From the NCBI GenBank assembly GCA_903861005.1, contig CAIOSP010000014.1:1-64000 (forward strand): a DNA stretch of 64,000 nucleotides, read 5' to 3'. Below are positions 27,633 to 36,587 of this stretch, one piece after another (the stretch's first letter is position 1; every line of letters begins with the position of its first letter). Both the position numbers and the translations under genes were made by a program. Under the pieces are notes generated by a model. The model was not told where the DNA came from. It did no database searches and saw nothing but the letters and a program-made list of their open reading frames with translations. This DNA comes from an uncultured Pseudomonadota bacterium (GTDB lineage: Bacteria > Myxococcota_A > UBA796 > GCA-2862545).

Positions 27633-28430
27633 CTACTTCCCCGCCATCTTCTTCCACACGTGGCCGACCAGCCCGATGACGGTCGCGCGCGGCAGCAGGC
27701 GCGGGAGGATGCCCGCCGAGAACAGGTTGCTGAAGCCAGGGACCACGTAGGTCTGCCCGGCCTCGAACCCGCGGATCGCCGCGACCGCGACGTCCTTGGC
27801 GGTGCCGAAGCGCCCCTCGGGCACCTGGATGTCGGCGTTGGCGACCGCCGCGAAGTTGGTGTCGGTCCCGCCGGGGCACAGCGCCATGACGTGCACGCCA
27901 CGGCCGGCGTACTCGCCGTAGAGCCCCTCGGAGAACGACAGCACAAACGCCTTGGTGGCCGCGTAGACCGTCGCGTACGGCACCGGCACGAGCGCGGCGG
28001 TCGACGCCACGTGGATCACGCCGAGCCCGCCCCGGGCGACCATGCCGGGCAGGTAGGCGTGGGTCAGCGCCACCAGCGTGGTGATGTTGAGCGACAGCAT
28101 GCCGACGTACACTTCCGGGCTGAAGTCGAGGAACTCGCCCCACTTGCCAAAGCCGGCATTGTTGACGAGCAGGTCGACCGTCAGGCCCCGGCGCTCGGTC
28201 TCGGCGAACACGGTGGCTGCGGACCCCGAGGTCTGCAGATCCGCACCGATCACGTGCACCTTGACGCCGTGCGCCGTGCTCAGCTCGGCGGCCAACGCAT
28301 CGAGCTTGTCCACGGAGCGCGCCACCAGCACCAAGTCGACGCGTCGCTCGGCGAGCAAGATGGCCAGCTCACGCCCAATACCCGACGACGCCCCCGTCAC
28401 CAGCGCCGTCTTCCCAGCCCATGCAACCAT
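27633..28430 (-). CDS. Short-chain dehydrogenase/reductase (classical SDR)
   Basis: 265 aa. TGASSGIG near the N-terminus binds NAD(P); NNAG is present; the catalytic Ser and Tyr-x3-Lys are seen in HVASTAALVPVPYATVYAATK; PGGTDT follows. The length and the DLV-type spacing fit the DltE/YqjQ-like group that acts on lipids or unknown carbonyls. The C-terminal tail (LPRATVIGLVGHVWKKMAGK) is basic and hydrophobic and could touch the membrane. GAGGAA precedes the ATG at 28430. It probably shares a transcript with the lipoprotein gene downstream. Confidence 0.88.
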   Translation of the reverse strand: MVAWAGKTALVTGASSGIGRELAILLAERRVDLVLVARSVDKLDALAAELSTAHGVKVHVIGADLQTSGSAATVFAETERRGLTVDLLVNNAGFGKWGEFLDFSPEVYVGMLSLNITTLVALTHAYLPGMVARGGLGVIHVASTAALVPVPYATVYAATKAFVLSFSEGLYGEYAGRGVHVMALCPGGTDTNFAAVANADIQVPEGRFGTAKDVAVAAIRGFEAGQTYVVPGFSNLFSAGILPRLLPRATVIGLVGHVWKKMAGK

Positions 28431-28592
28431 CCGGTTCCTCCCGAGGAGAGCCCGGTAACTTCGCATCTCTGAAATCCGACGAGCCTCCGACCGAACGTGG
28501 CAACGCCAATCTTCCTCGCCCACTCTGAAAGCAACTACCCATCCCATGGACACCCTGTTCGCGCCCCGGCGCGGAAGCCCCTGGAGACGATC

Positions 28593-28853
28593 ATGAAGCC
28601 GCTTCAATGGATTGGATGGATCGCGCTCACCACCTCGTTCGCAGGCTGCAACGCCCCCGCGCAGGCCCGCGTCCCCGGCGCCCAGCTCGCGTGCGCCTGT
28701 CCGGGCGGCACGGACGGCGCGCTGCCCCTGTCGCGGGTCGGGCCGGGAGACGCGACCGTGTGTGACGCCGTGCCGCTGGACTGCCTGGCGGGGTCGGACC
28801 AGGGGTTCGCCGGTGACTGGGAGACGGTGGACTTCACCGCGGCCGCCGCCTGA
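28593..28853 (+). CDS. Small lipoprotein
   Basis: 86 aa, not recognised. ATG at 28593 has GGAG six bases upstream. Signal and lipobox are MKPLQWIGWIALTTSFAGC. The mature part has four further cysteines (CACPGG, CDAVPLDC) and an acidic end, so probably a small disulfide-bonded periplasmic protein. It lies 24 bases before the LigB-type dioxygenase gene, and the two are probably one transcript. Confidence 0.7.
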   Translation: MKPLQWIGWIALTTSFAGCNAPAQARVPGAQLACACPGGTDGALPLSRVGPGDATVCDAVPLDCLAGSDQGFAGDWETVDFTAAAA

Positions 28854-28877
28854 CCGCGAGTCGGCTAGGAGCCCGTG

Positions 28878-29768
28878 ATGACCACCCGCCGAACCATCCT
28901 CGCCGGGGCAGCCGCGACCGCCGCGGTCGTCGCCACCGGAGCCTGGAGCGCCACCGTGTCGTCCACCACCCGTCAGCCCGTGCTCTACATCCCTCACGGG
29001 GGCGGCCCGTGGCCGTGGATGGATCAGGCGTTCTTCGGCGGGCCGGGCTCGCTCGACGCCCTGCGTCGCTACCTGGAGAGCCTGCCCAGCGCGGCGTCGC
29101 AGCCGCCCAAGGCGATCCTCGCGGTGACCGCGCACTGGGAGGCGGCCGTTCCGACCGTGTCGTCCGCCGCGAAGCCCGGGATGCTCTACGACTACTACGG
29201 GTTCCCAGAGGACACATACAAGATCCTCTGGCCGGCACCCGGCGACCCCGCGCTGGCGACGCGGGTGCGTGCGCTGCTCGACAAGGGCGGCTTCCGATCG
29301 GCCGAGGACGCGGAGCGCGGCTACGACCACGGCACCTTCGTCCCGCTCGCGGTGGCCTGGCCCAAGGCCGAGGTGCCGGTCGTGCAACTGTCGCTGATCG
29401 CAGGGCTGGATCCAGACGCGCACATCCGCCTGGGCCGCGCGCTGACAGCGCTTCGCGACGAGGGCGTGCTGATCGTCGGCAGCGGCATGAGCTACCACAA
29501 CATGCGCGGCTTCAAGAGCTCGGGCGGCGCCGCGGCGTCGGTCGCGTTCGACACCTGGATGGCGAACACGGTCGGCCTGCCCGCCGCGCAGCGCGACGCC
29601 GCGCTGACCCGCTGGACCGACGCCCCGGGCGCGCGCGCCTGCCACCCGCGCGAGGAGCACCTGCTCCCGCTGATGGTGATCGCAGGCGCCGCGGGCGCCG
29701 ACGTGGGTCGGGTGCCGTACCGGGACCAGATCCTGGGCACCACGGTGTCGGCGGTGCAGTTCGGCTGA
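28878..29768 (+). CDS. LigB-family extradiol dioxygenase (DODA-like) with Tat-type signal
   Basis: 296 aa. The N-terminus MTTRRTILAGAAATAAVVA has the twin-Arg and Ala-rich stretch of a Tat signal, unusual for this normally cytosolic family. The core matches plant/bacterial 4,5-DOPA-type extradiol dioxygenases: IPHGGGPWPWMD, VTAHWEA, YDHGTFVPL and CHPREEHLLPL provide the His ligands for the metal. It would open a catechol ring in the periplasm if exported folded. GGAG lies six bases before the ATG at 28878. The tatB-tatC genes are in this window. The natural substrate is unknown. Confidence 0.85.
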   Translation: MTTRRTILAGAAATAAVVATGAWSATVSSTTRQPVLYIPHGGGPWPWMDQAFFGGPGSLDALRRYLESLPSAASQPPKAILAVTAHWEAAVPTVSSAAKPGMLYDYYGFPEDTYKILWPAPGDPALATRVRALLDKGGFRSAEDAERGYDHGTFVPLAVAWPKAEVPVVQLSLIAGLDPDAHIRLGRALTALRDEGVLIVGSGMSYHNMRGFKSSGGAAASVAFDTWMANTVGLPAAQRDAALTRWTDAPGARACHPREEHLLPLMVIAGAAGADVGRVPYRDQILGTTVSAVQFG

Positions 29769-29769
29769 G

Positions 29770-31356
29770 CTACGGCGCGTCCGTCGACGCGCCCACCCGG
29801 TAGAAGCCGACCAACACGGTGTCGCCCGGGTACACGTCGTAGACCCACTGCCGCGACGGCAGGTCCGCCGTAGCCAACGGCTCGAGGGCGTGCCGCGCCG
29901 GGAAGTCCGAGCAGACCGGCCCGCCCTGGTTGTCCATCACGCAGCTGGCGCCCCGGTAGTAGATCACGCAGCCGGCGGTGTCCCCACCCCACTGGCTGAC
30001 GTCGACGGCCTGGATCGGCATGTGGACCAAGGGCGGGATCAGGAACGGGAAGTACAGGCCCTTGTCGCCGCCCCAGCCCTCGTAGAGGACCGTGCATCCA
30101 GGTGACAGCGTGGTGAGCGTGTCGCGGATGAAGGTGTACTCGGCCGACAGCGTGGAGGGCGCGTAGGCCACGGGCAGCCGGGTCGCGCTGGCGAGGAGCG
30201 TCGCCGCAAGCCCCACGAGCGCCACGCCGCGCGCCGGCCACATCGCGACCAGCGCCGCCAGCCCGTTCGCCGCGAGGATCACCGCAAACGGGCTCGCCGC
30301 CACCTGGTAGCGAGACAGCGCGAAGGCCTCGCCGCCGGCTGGGGACCACACCGGCATCTCCAGGCAGAGCGCGACCGCGACCGCGCCGAGCGCCCAGCGG
30401 AGCCTGCGATCCAGGCCCACGCCAAACAGGCCCGCCACGGTCAGCAGCGCGATCCACGGCGCGGTGTAGGCCGGATCCAGGATCACCAGCTGCTTGAGGC
30501 CGTAGGTGAGCACGCTGTGGGTGGTCCAGTCCTCGCCCGACTGGCCTGCGTACTCCAGCGGCTTCCACGCGCCGACGAACACCAACCCGTAGGTGTGCAC
30601 GCTGACGACCCCCAAGCACAGCGCGCTCGCGGCCACGCCCGCCGGATGCCGCCACCCGGCGAACCCGCGATCCGCCCACGCCACCACCGCGAACACCACC
30701 GGCAGCGCCACACACTCCAGGCGCGCTGAGCCCGCGGCCGCGAGCGCGCACCCGGCCACCAGCGCCGGGAGCCACCGCGGCGAACGCGCGTGCAGCGCCC
30801 AGGCGCACAGCCCAATCCACACCAGCGTCAACGCCGGGATCTGCTGCGCGTCGGTGTGCGACAGCCGCACGTGCGGCGACGACAGCGCCATCAGCGCGCC
30901 GGCGGCCCACACGACCCGCGGCGCCGCCTCCAGCACCCACAGCCACGCGACCACCAGCACGGGCAGCAGCGCGCCGACCACCGCCACCCGCTCGAACAGC
31001 CACAGTTCGTCCGCGCGCCACTCGGCCAGCCAGGGTCGCACCAGCTGCCCGAAGGCCACAAAGCCCATGCCGCGATCAAAGCCCGGCCAATCGTTCCACA
31101 GCGCGCCCTCGGAGCGCATGTAGGTGTCGTGCGGGGACGCCGGCGCGGCCTCGCGCAGCGTGAGCGACGCCGCGAACAGCAGGACCAGCCCGCAGCGCTC
31201 GTACCAGCCCATCCGCGCGGCCACCGTCCACAGCGTCCACGCACCGCCGAGCAACGCGACCAGCGTGCACAGCTTGAGCGTGACGAGCACGATCGCCGCG
31301 AGGTCAAAGGGCAACGGGGCTCCACCGAGGGGCGCGCGGACGACACCCGCACGCAC
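29770..31356 (-). CDS. Polytopic membrane protein, paralog of the protein at 18967-20580
   Basis: About 528 aa from GTG at 31356; TTG 31314 and GTG 31290 are alternative starts. It shares with its paralog ASPHD, PHVRLSHTDAQQIP, WSPAGGEAFALSRYQ, SAEYTFIRD and the ending LPSRQWVYDVYPGDTV...VGFYRV, and has a similar length. It also has a C-terminal soluble domain with cysteines (CTVLYEGW, CVIYYRGASC, VCSDF) that would face the periplasm. Many helices and the GT-C-like layout suggest a glycosyltransferase or a related lipid-linked enzyme, but no catalytic proof is visible. The stop is one base from that of the dioxygenase gene. Confidence 0.78.
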   Translation of the reverse strand: MRAGVVRAPLGGAPLPFDLAAIVLVTLKLCTLVALLGGAWTLWTVAARMGWYERCGLVLLFAASLTLREAAPASPHDTYMRSEGALWNDWPGFDRGMGFVAFGQLVRPWLAEWRADELWLFERVAVVGALLPVLVVAWLWVLEAAPRVVWAAGALMALSSPHVRLSHTDAQQIPALTLVWIGLCAWALHARSPRWLPALVAGCALAAAGSARLECVALPVVFAVVAWADRGFAGWRHPAGVAASALCLGVVSVHTYGLVFVGAWKPLEYAGQSGEDWTTHSVLTYGLKQLVILDPAYTAPWIALLTVAGLFGVGLDRRLRWALGAVAVALCLEMPVWSPAGGEAFALSRYQVAASPFAVILAANGLAALVAMWPARGVALVGLAATLLASATRLPVAYAPSTLSAEYTFIRDTLTTLSPGCTVLYEGWGGDKGLYFPFLIPPLVHMPIQAVDVSQWGGDTAGCVIYYRGASCVMDNQGGPVCSDFPARHALEPLATADLPSRQWVYDVYPGDTVLVGFYRVGASTDAP

Positions 31357-31449
31357 GGGTCGACTACCACGTCGGACGGCGTCCCGGACGACCCGTGATA
31401 CGGTCGCACGTGGGGTCGCGCGACCAGGCCAGCGCCCCCAGGGAGCCCG

Positions 31450-32859
31450 GTGACCTTCCTCCTGCTCCAAATCATCACGCTGATCTGGCTGGTCGCGCTC
31501 GTGATCGCCGCGCCGCGTGCGTGGGAGGCGTGGGCGTGGTTCGCGCTGGCGCTCGTGGTGCGCGTCCTCGTCGCGCCGCCGCACGTCCTGATGAGCTGGG
31601 GCTATCCCTACCAGGTCTACCTGACCTACATGGGCCTGCTGGATCCGAGCCCGCTGTACGGATCGGGCTGGGCCGCGTGGATGAGCCTGCCGCGCTCGAT
31701 CGTCGGCGCGTCGCCGGACCGCGTGAACCAGCTGCACGTGGTGCTTTCGGCGCTGGTGCCCGCGCTGCTCTGGGCGACGATCGAGCGCGCGACCGCGGAC
31801 CGCACGGCCGCGCGCTTTGGGGCGCTGGTGTCGACGCTGCTGCCGCTGCCGATCGCGGTGGGCGCCACGGAGACGCCGCTGATCCTGTGCGCCGCCCTGC
31901 TCGCGACCGCACTGCTAGGCCTGGTCCGCGCCGATCGCGTCGGCCTGACCCTCGCCACGTCCTCGGCGGCGCTGCTGTCGCATGTACGGACCGACCAAGG
32001 CGGCGTGGTGTTGCTGCTGGTCGCGGCGTTGCTGGTCGCGCGAGCGTGGGGGCTGGCGGCGGCGGCGGCGGTGGTGGCAGCGCTGCGGGTCGCGGAGCTG
32101 ATGGCGTCGAGCGCGATCCCCCTGCCGGTACACGAGCTGAACGGCATCCCCACGGTGCTGGAATACGCCTACGGCCGCGGAAGCAGCACCACCTTCCTCG
32201 ACCCGTGGGTCACGCCATTCTGGCTGGTGCCGCTGGCGCTGACGGGCCTGTGGGCGGCGTGGCGCACGCCCGGCCTGCGCGCGCTCGGCGCGATCTGCGC
32301 GCTCACGCTGATCGCAGGGACGCTGCCCTACGTCGGCCTGCACCGGGTGACGGATCTGGCGCGCTTCCATCTGCCGCCGCAGGTGCCCGCCTGCTTGCTC
32401 GCCGCGCTCGCGTGGCCGGTGATCGACAAGGGCGGCTGGGCATCGCGCGCGGCCCTGGCCCCGGGGCTGGTGGCGGGCCTGTGGATCGCCCGACAGCCGC
32501 TCGGGGGCGCGCTGGTGCACGACGTGGAGGACGCGCGCCTGCGGGCGATCCTGCCCACGCTCCCGACCGACGCGACGGTGCGCTACGACGCCTCGCGTGA
32601 TCAGCACGGGGCGCTCCGGACCTACGTCGCGCACCGCTTCGGCGTGACGATGACGCCTTGGTCCGACCAAGCGCCGCTGGCGCCGGGCGAGCTGGTGTGG
32701 CGCGGGGTCGGCGACCGCTGGGACACCCCGCGCCCCACCCAGCGCTGCGCGACGACGTCCCTGGACCTCATCGAGACGCCCGCCTGGGACGGGGGCTTGA
32801 TCTACCTGGGGCCAGGCGCGGTGCGCGTGGGCCTGGAGCGCGTCGACTCCTGCCCGTGA
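31450..32859 (+). CDS. Polytopic membrane protein, GT-C-like
   Basis: 469 aa from GTG, with GGGAG just upstream. About ten hydrophobic helices, a first external loop with GYPYQVYLTYMGLLDPSPLY, and a C-terminal external part of about 110 residues (ILPTLPTDATVRYDASRDQ). The layout resembles the other membrane proteins in this region, though I see no close sequence match to the paralog pair. Function unknown; a glycosyl- or phospho-transferase is a guess. It is divergent from the gene ending at 29770, with about 93 bp between starts. Confidence 0.72.
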   Translation: MTFLLLQIITLIWLVALVIAAPRAWEAWAWFALALVVRVLVAPPHVLMSWGYPYQVYLTYMGLLDPSPLYGSGWAAWMSLPRSIVGASPDRVNQLHVVLSALVPALLWATIERATADRTAARFGALVSTLLPLPIAVGATETPLILCAALLATALLGLVRADRVGLTLATSSAALLSHVRTDQGGVVLLLVAALLVARAWGLAAAAAVVAALRVAELMASSAIPLPVHELNGIPTVLEYAYGRGSSTTFLDPWVTPFWLVPLALTGLWAAWRTPGLRALGAICALTLIAGTLPYVGLHRVTDLARFHLPPQVPACLLAALAWPVIDKGGWASRAALAPGLVAGLWIARQPLGGALVHDVEDARLRAILPTLPTDATVRYDASRDQHGALRTYVAHRFGVTMTPWSDQAPLAPGELVWRGVGDRWDTPRPTQRCATTSLDLIETPAWDGGLIYLGPGAVRVGLERVDSCP

Positions 32860-32866
32860 GCGAAGT

Positions 32867-33862
32867 TTAGACGCCCAGGACCGGCACGCCGTGGTCATCG
32901 GCGTCGGTGAGGATCTCAAACGCCGCGCGGTGGGCGGTGCGCAGCGTCACGGGCGCGCCACCGCGGGGGGTGAACGTCACGGCGCAGCAAGCGATTTTGG
33001 TGTTCAAGCACGTCTTCCGCCCACCGGGCGGGTTGTCGTACGGCAGCCCGACGAACGCGGCCGCGGGCGCATCCACGTGGCCCGAGATCGTCCCATCCTC
33101 GCTCGACCCGGAGAAGTCGGCGTAGAACAGCCCGTAGCGGCCTATGTTTCGCAGCGTCGTGCCCAGCGCGTTGAACTTCAATTCCCGGCCCTTGTGCCGC
33201 AGCACGATTGGCGTCATCCACGGCGTGTGGATCGGCCCGGCCAGCTTCACCTTGGCGATCCCCAGCTCCAGAAAGCTGTCGGGCGCGTCGTCGAACCCCG
33301 CCACCTGCACCCAGGCGTACTGGTCGGTGTGGCGCGAGCCCCAGTTGTGGTTCTGGCTGCCGAGCCAGCCGTTGATGCGCTGCTCGACGCCGTCCACCGT
33401 GACCGTGCCCGTGTAGACCGCGAGCGGCGAGCCCACCAGCGCCTTAGCGCGCGGGAAGCCCGCCGTGTACATCGACTCCTGGAGCAGCAGCAGGGGCGCC
33501 TCGGGCGACGTGTAGGAGAGCGCCCAGGACAGCTCGTGTCCGCGGCAGGCGGCCGCACCCTGGAGCTGGTCCGCGTCGAGCACGGCGTCGGCGATCTGCA
33601 CGTCCAGCCCGCGCCCCGCGGTCCGGCATCGCGCGTAGGGCACCACGTCCTTCACCGCCGTGATGCGCCCCGCCTCGCCGTCGAACCACACCGCCCAGCG
33701 CTCGCCCGCCGCGTCCTGCGGCCGACCGCGCGGGATGAACAGCGTGTAGCGGATCCAGAACGCCAGCGGGCGCGTCGGGTGATTCGCCCGTTGAAACCAG
33801 GACTCGTAGTGGCCCGTACCCAGGCCATCCCACCGACAACCGTTCGCCGTGTCCCGATCCAT
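32867..33862 (-). CDS. CrtC/AttH-like lipocalin-fold protein
   Basis: 331 aa. The segment INGWLGSQNHNWGSRH, followed by QYAWVQ, resembles the conserved core of hydroxyneurosporene synthase (CrtC)/AttH-like proteins, which have two lipocalin-like barrels and act on hydrophobic molecules. GHYESWFQRANHP near the N-terminus also fits. No signal peptide is seen. ATG at 33862 (GAGG nine bases upstream) chosen over GTG at 33877. The gene is divergent from the GMC oxidoreductase gene (108-bp gap), so both may share control and a lipid or isoprenoid substrate. The family assignment is moderate. Confidence 0.65.
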   Translation of the reverse strand: MDRDTANGCRWDGLGTGHYESWFQRANHPTRPLAFWIRYTLFIPRGRPQDAAGERWAVWFDGEAGRITAVKDVVPYARCRTAGRGLDVQIADAVLDADQLQGAAACRGHELSWALSYTSPEAPLLLLQESMYTAGFPRAKALVGSPLAVYTGTVTVDGVEQRINGWLGSQNHNWGSRHTDQYAWVQVAGFDDAPDSFLELGIAKVKLAGPIHTPWMTPIVLRHKGRELKFNALGTTLRNIGRYGLFYADFSGSSEDGTISGHVDAPAAAFVGLPYDNPPGGRKTCLNTKIACCAVTFTPRGGAPVTLRTAHRAAFEILTDADDHGVPVLGV

Positions 33863-33970
33863 GGCCGTGTGCCTCACGCGTCGAGGGAGCTGATGCGCGC
33901 GCCGTTGCGGTCGCCCGCAGAAATGCGATACCCCATAGTCACGATTTCTGCACGCGGCCCTGGAGCGACC

Positions 33971-36406
33971 ATGAACACGACGCGCCCGTCTGCCTCGACG
34001 CCTACCCCGGACGCCGCGTCACGGGTGCTCTTGGCGATCGCGCAGGCCGCGGCGCCCGGGGGCAGGTACGCCCCAAGCCCTAGCCTGGAGACGCTCGCTG
34101 CGGCGCGGGCGATCGTCGTGCGCTTCTTCCCCGAGGCGCCCTACGCCTACGCGGGCATGGTGCGCGCGCTCGACCTGGCCGCGATCCCGCTGACCGGTCG
34201 CCCGCTGTCCGCCCTGCCGTTGGATCGCCGCACGGCCGCGCTCGAGACCCTGATGCGCGCCTCCCCCACCCACTGGCTCGCGCGCGGCGTGACGATGCCG
34301 CTGCGGCTGGCGCAGGTGCTGGCGGCGAACCTGCCGACCCACCTGGGCAGCGAGCTGGGCGCGGGCCCCCGCCCCGCCGCCGAGCCACACCGCTGGGCCG
34401 AGCGCCTGATGGACGCGCGCGAGGTGGCCGACGGCGAGACGCTGGAGGTCGACGCGGTGATCGTGGGATCCGGCGCAGGCGGCGCCCCCACCGCCCACGC
34501 GCTGGCGCGGCGCGGCCACGCCGTGCTGATCGTCGAGGAGGGCGCCTTCTTCGACCGCCCGGACTTTCACGGTCGCCCGTCGGAGCGCGCGCTCGACCTG
34601 CAGCGCCAGCACGCGCTGCTCGGCCGCGGCGTGATCCTCATGCCCACCGGCGTGACCGTCGGCGGCAGCACCACCATCAACTCCGGCACCTGCCTGCCCA
34701 CGCCCGACCACGTGCTCGCCCGATGGCGCGCTGAGCAAGGCCTGGTCGAGCTGACGCCCGAGGTCATGGCGCCCTTCTTCCGGTCGGTCGAGGCGATGCT
34801 CGAGGTAACGCACGCGCACCCATCCACGCTCGGCGGCTGCGCGCGGGTGGTGGCGCGGGGGGCCGAGGCCTTGGGCTGGTCGCACGGGCCCCTGCCCCGC
34901 AACGCGCCCGGCTGCGACGGCCAGGGCACGTGCTGCTTTGGCTGCCCGACGGACGCCAAGCGCTCGACCAACGTGTCCTACGTACCCGCCGCGCTGGAGT
35001 CCGGCGCGATGCTGATGCACCACGCGCGCGTCGACGAGGTGTTGCTGGCGGGCGGCAAGGCGGTGGGCGTGATGGTCCGCGCCACCGACGCCGACGGCCG
35101 CACCCGGCGGGTGCGCGTGCTCGCCAGCGCCGTCGTGCTGAGCGCGGGCGCCATCGGCACGCCGGGGATCCTGCTCAAGCAGAAGCTGGCGAACCGCTCT
35201 GGCCAAGTCGGCCGAAACCTGACCGTCCACCCGGCGACCAGCGCGTGGGCGCGCTTCGCCGAGACGATCGACGGCTGGCGCGAGATCCCCCAAGGCTACG
35301 GCGTGGACGCGTTCGTCGACGAGGGGATCCGCATGGAGGGCAGCTTTGTACCGCTCGACGTGGCGGCGGCGACCGTGCCGTTGGTGGGCCCGGCGTGGAC
35401 GCGCTTCGTCGACCACTTCGACCACATGGCGTGCTTCGGCTTCATGATCGAGGAGACCTCACGCGGGCGCGTGATGCTGGATCCGACCGGTCGACCGCAG
35501 GTGGCCTACGTGATCAACGACGTCGACCGGCACAAGCTGCTGCGCGGCACGGGCCTGCTCGCGCGGCTGTTCCTGGCGGCCGGCGCCGAGGAGGTGTTCA
35601 CGCCGGTGCACGGGCTGGCGCCGCTCACCACCGAGGCCGACGTCGATCGCCTGATGCGCGACGCGGACCACCTGTCGGCCGCGCACCTGGACGTGGCGGC
35701 CTTCCACCCGCTGGGCACGGCGCGGATGGGCGTCGACCCGCGCAAGTCCGTGGTGGGGCCCAACCACGAGGCGCACGACGTGCCGCAGCTGTTCGTCATC
35801 GATGGTTCGGTGGTGTCGGGGCCGCTGGGCGTGAACCCGCAGGTCACGATCATGGCGCTCGCCGAGCGCGCGGCCCCGTTCGTGGAGCGGCGCATCGACA
35901 CCGCGGGCCGCAGCGCCAAGCCCCGCGCCGCCGCCATCAACACCCCACCCCAGGTCGAATTCACCGAGACCATGCAGGGCCCGCTGACGCTGTTGGACAG
36001 CGGCCGCTTGGTGGAGGCGACCTTCGCCGTACGCGCGGGCGCCGAGCGGCTCACGGCCGGGCAGCTGGCGTCCAGCGCGGGCGCCGCGCTGGTGTTGGAG
36101 GGCACCGCGACCGTGCCCGGCGTGGCGACGCGCGTGCCCTGCGTGGGCTCGCTCGCGATCCGACCGCGCCAGCGCACCGGCACCCTGGTCTACGACCTGG
36201 ACTTTGAGGACGACGCGGGCGTGGCGCTGCACCTGCACGGCGAGAAGAGCGTGTCACCGCTGCACGTGCTCCACGGCATGACCACGCTGGTGACCGAGGT
36301 GCGGCGGGTCGAGGATCAGGTCGTGATCGCCACGGGGACGATGTACTTTGCGATGCGCGATCTGGTGCCGTGGCTGACGACGTGGCGGGTGAGGCGCGGA
36401 CGGTGA
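33971..36406 (+). CDS. GMC-family FAD oxidoreductase (long-chain alcohol oxidase-like)
   Basis: 811 aa; ATG at 33971 with TGGAG upstream. The roughly 1-kb open frame above it is the shadow of the leftward CrtC-like gene. N-terminal helical domain (about 150 residues), then the FAD-binding fold DAVIVGSGAGGAPTAHAL, VGGSTTINSGTC, a Cys-rich CDGQGTCCFGCPTDAK seen in fatty alcohol oxidases, and the C-terminal GMC signature FHPLGTARMG with the catalytic His. A beta-rich extension of about 150 residues (from VEFTETMQGPL) follows. It probably oxidises a lipid alcohol or sterol-like substrate. No signal peptide is seen. Confidence 0.9.
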   Translation: MNTTRPSASTPTPDAASRVLLAIAQAAAPGGRYAPSPSLETLAAARAIVVRFFPEAPYAYAGMVRALDLAAIPLTGRPLSALPLDRRTAALETLMRASPTHWLARGVTMPLRLAQVLAANLPTHLGSELGAGPRPAAEPHRWAERLMDAREVADGETLEVDAVIVGSGAGGAPTAHALARRGHAVLIVEEGAFFDRPDFHGRPSERALDLQRQHALLGRGVILMPTGVTVGGSTTINSGTCLPTPDHVLARWRAEQGLVELTPEVMAPFFRSVEAMLEVTHAHPSTLGGCARVVARGAEALGWSHGPLPRNAPGCDGQGTCCFGCPTDAKRSTNVSYVPAALESGAMLMHHARVDEVLLAGGKAVGVMVRATDADGRTRRVRVLASAVVLSAGAIGTPGILLKQKLANRSGQVGRNLTVHPATSAWARFAETIDGWREIPQGYGVDAFVDEGIRMEGSFVPLDVAAATVPLVGPAWTRFVDHFDHMACFGFMIEETSRGRVMLDPTGRPQVAYVINDVDRHKLLRGTGLLARLFLAAGAEEVFTPVHGLAPLTTEADVDRLMRDADHLSAAHLDVAAFHPLGTARMGVDPRKSVVGPNHEAHDVPQLFVIDGSVVSGPLGVNPQVTIMALAERAAPFVERRIDTAGRSAKPRAAAINTPPQVEFTETMQGPLTLLDSGRLVEATFAVRAGAERLTAGQLASSAGAALVLEGTATVPGVATRVPCVGSLAIRPRQRTGTLVYDLDFEDDAGVALHLHGEKSVSPLHVLHGMTTLVTEVRRVEDQVVIATGTMYFAMRDLVPWLTTWRVRRGR

Positions 36407-36587
36407 GAGAGCGCGACGGGCGCGACGGCTCGCGCCGCCCACGGCCGTCGCGCCGCGCGGGTGCGCCAATCCTCGCTGGGCGAGACCAGCGCGTCGCTGC
36501 CGTCCTGTTCGACCCAATTGGCCTCGCGCGGACTGGCCTCACGGCGAATCGTCGCCTACGATCCCCGGGCACCTCTGGAGGATACCG

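Noticed and set aside
32891-33970. N-terminal extension of the GMC oxidoreductase
   Set aside because: The added 360 residues are the antisense of the CrtC/AttH-like gene; ATG 33971 has its own ribosome site.
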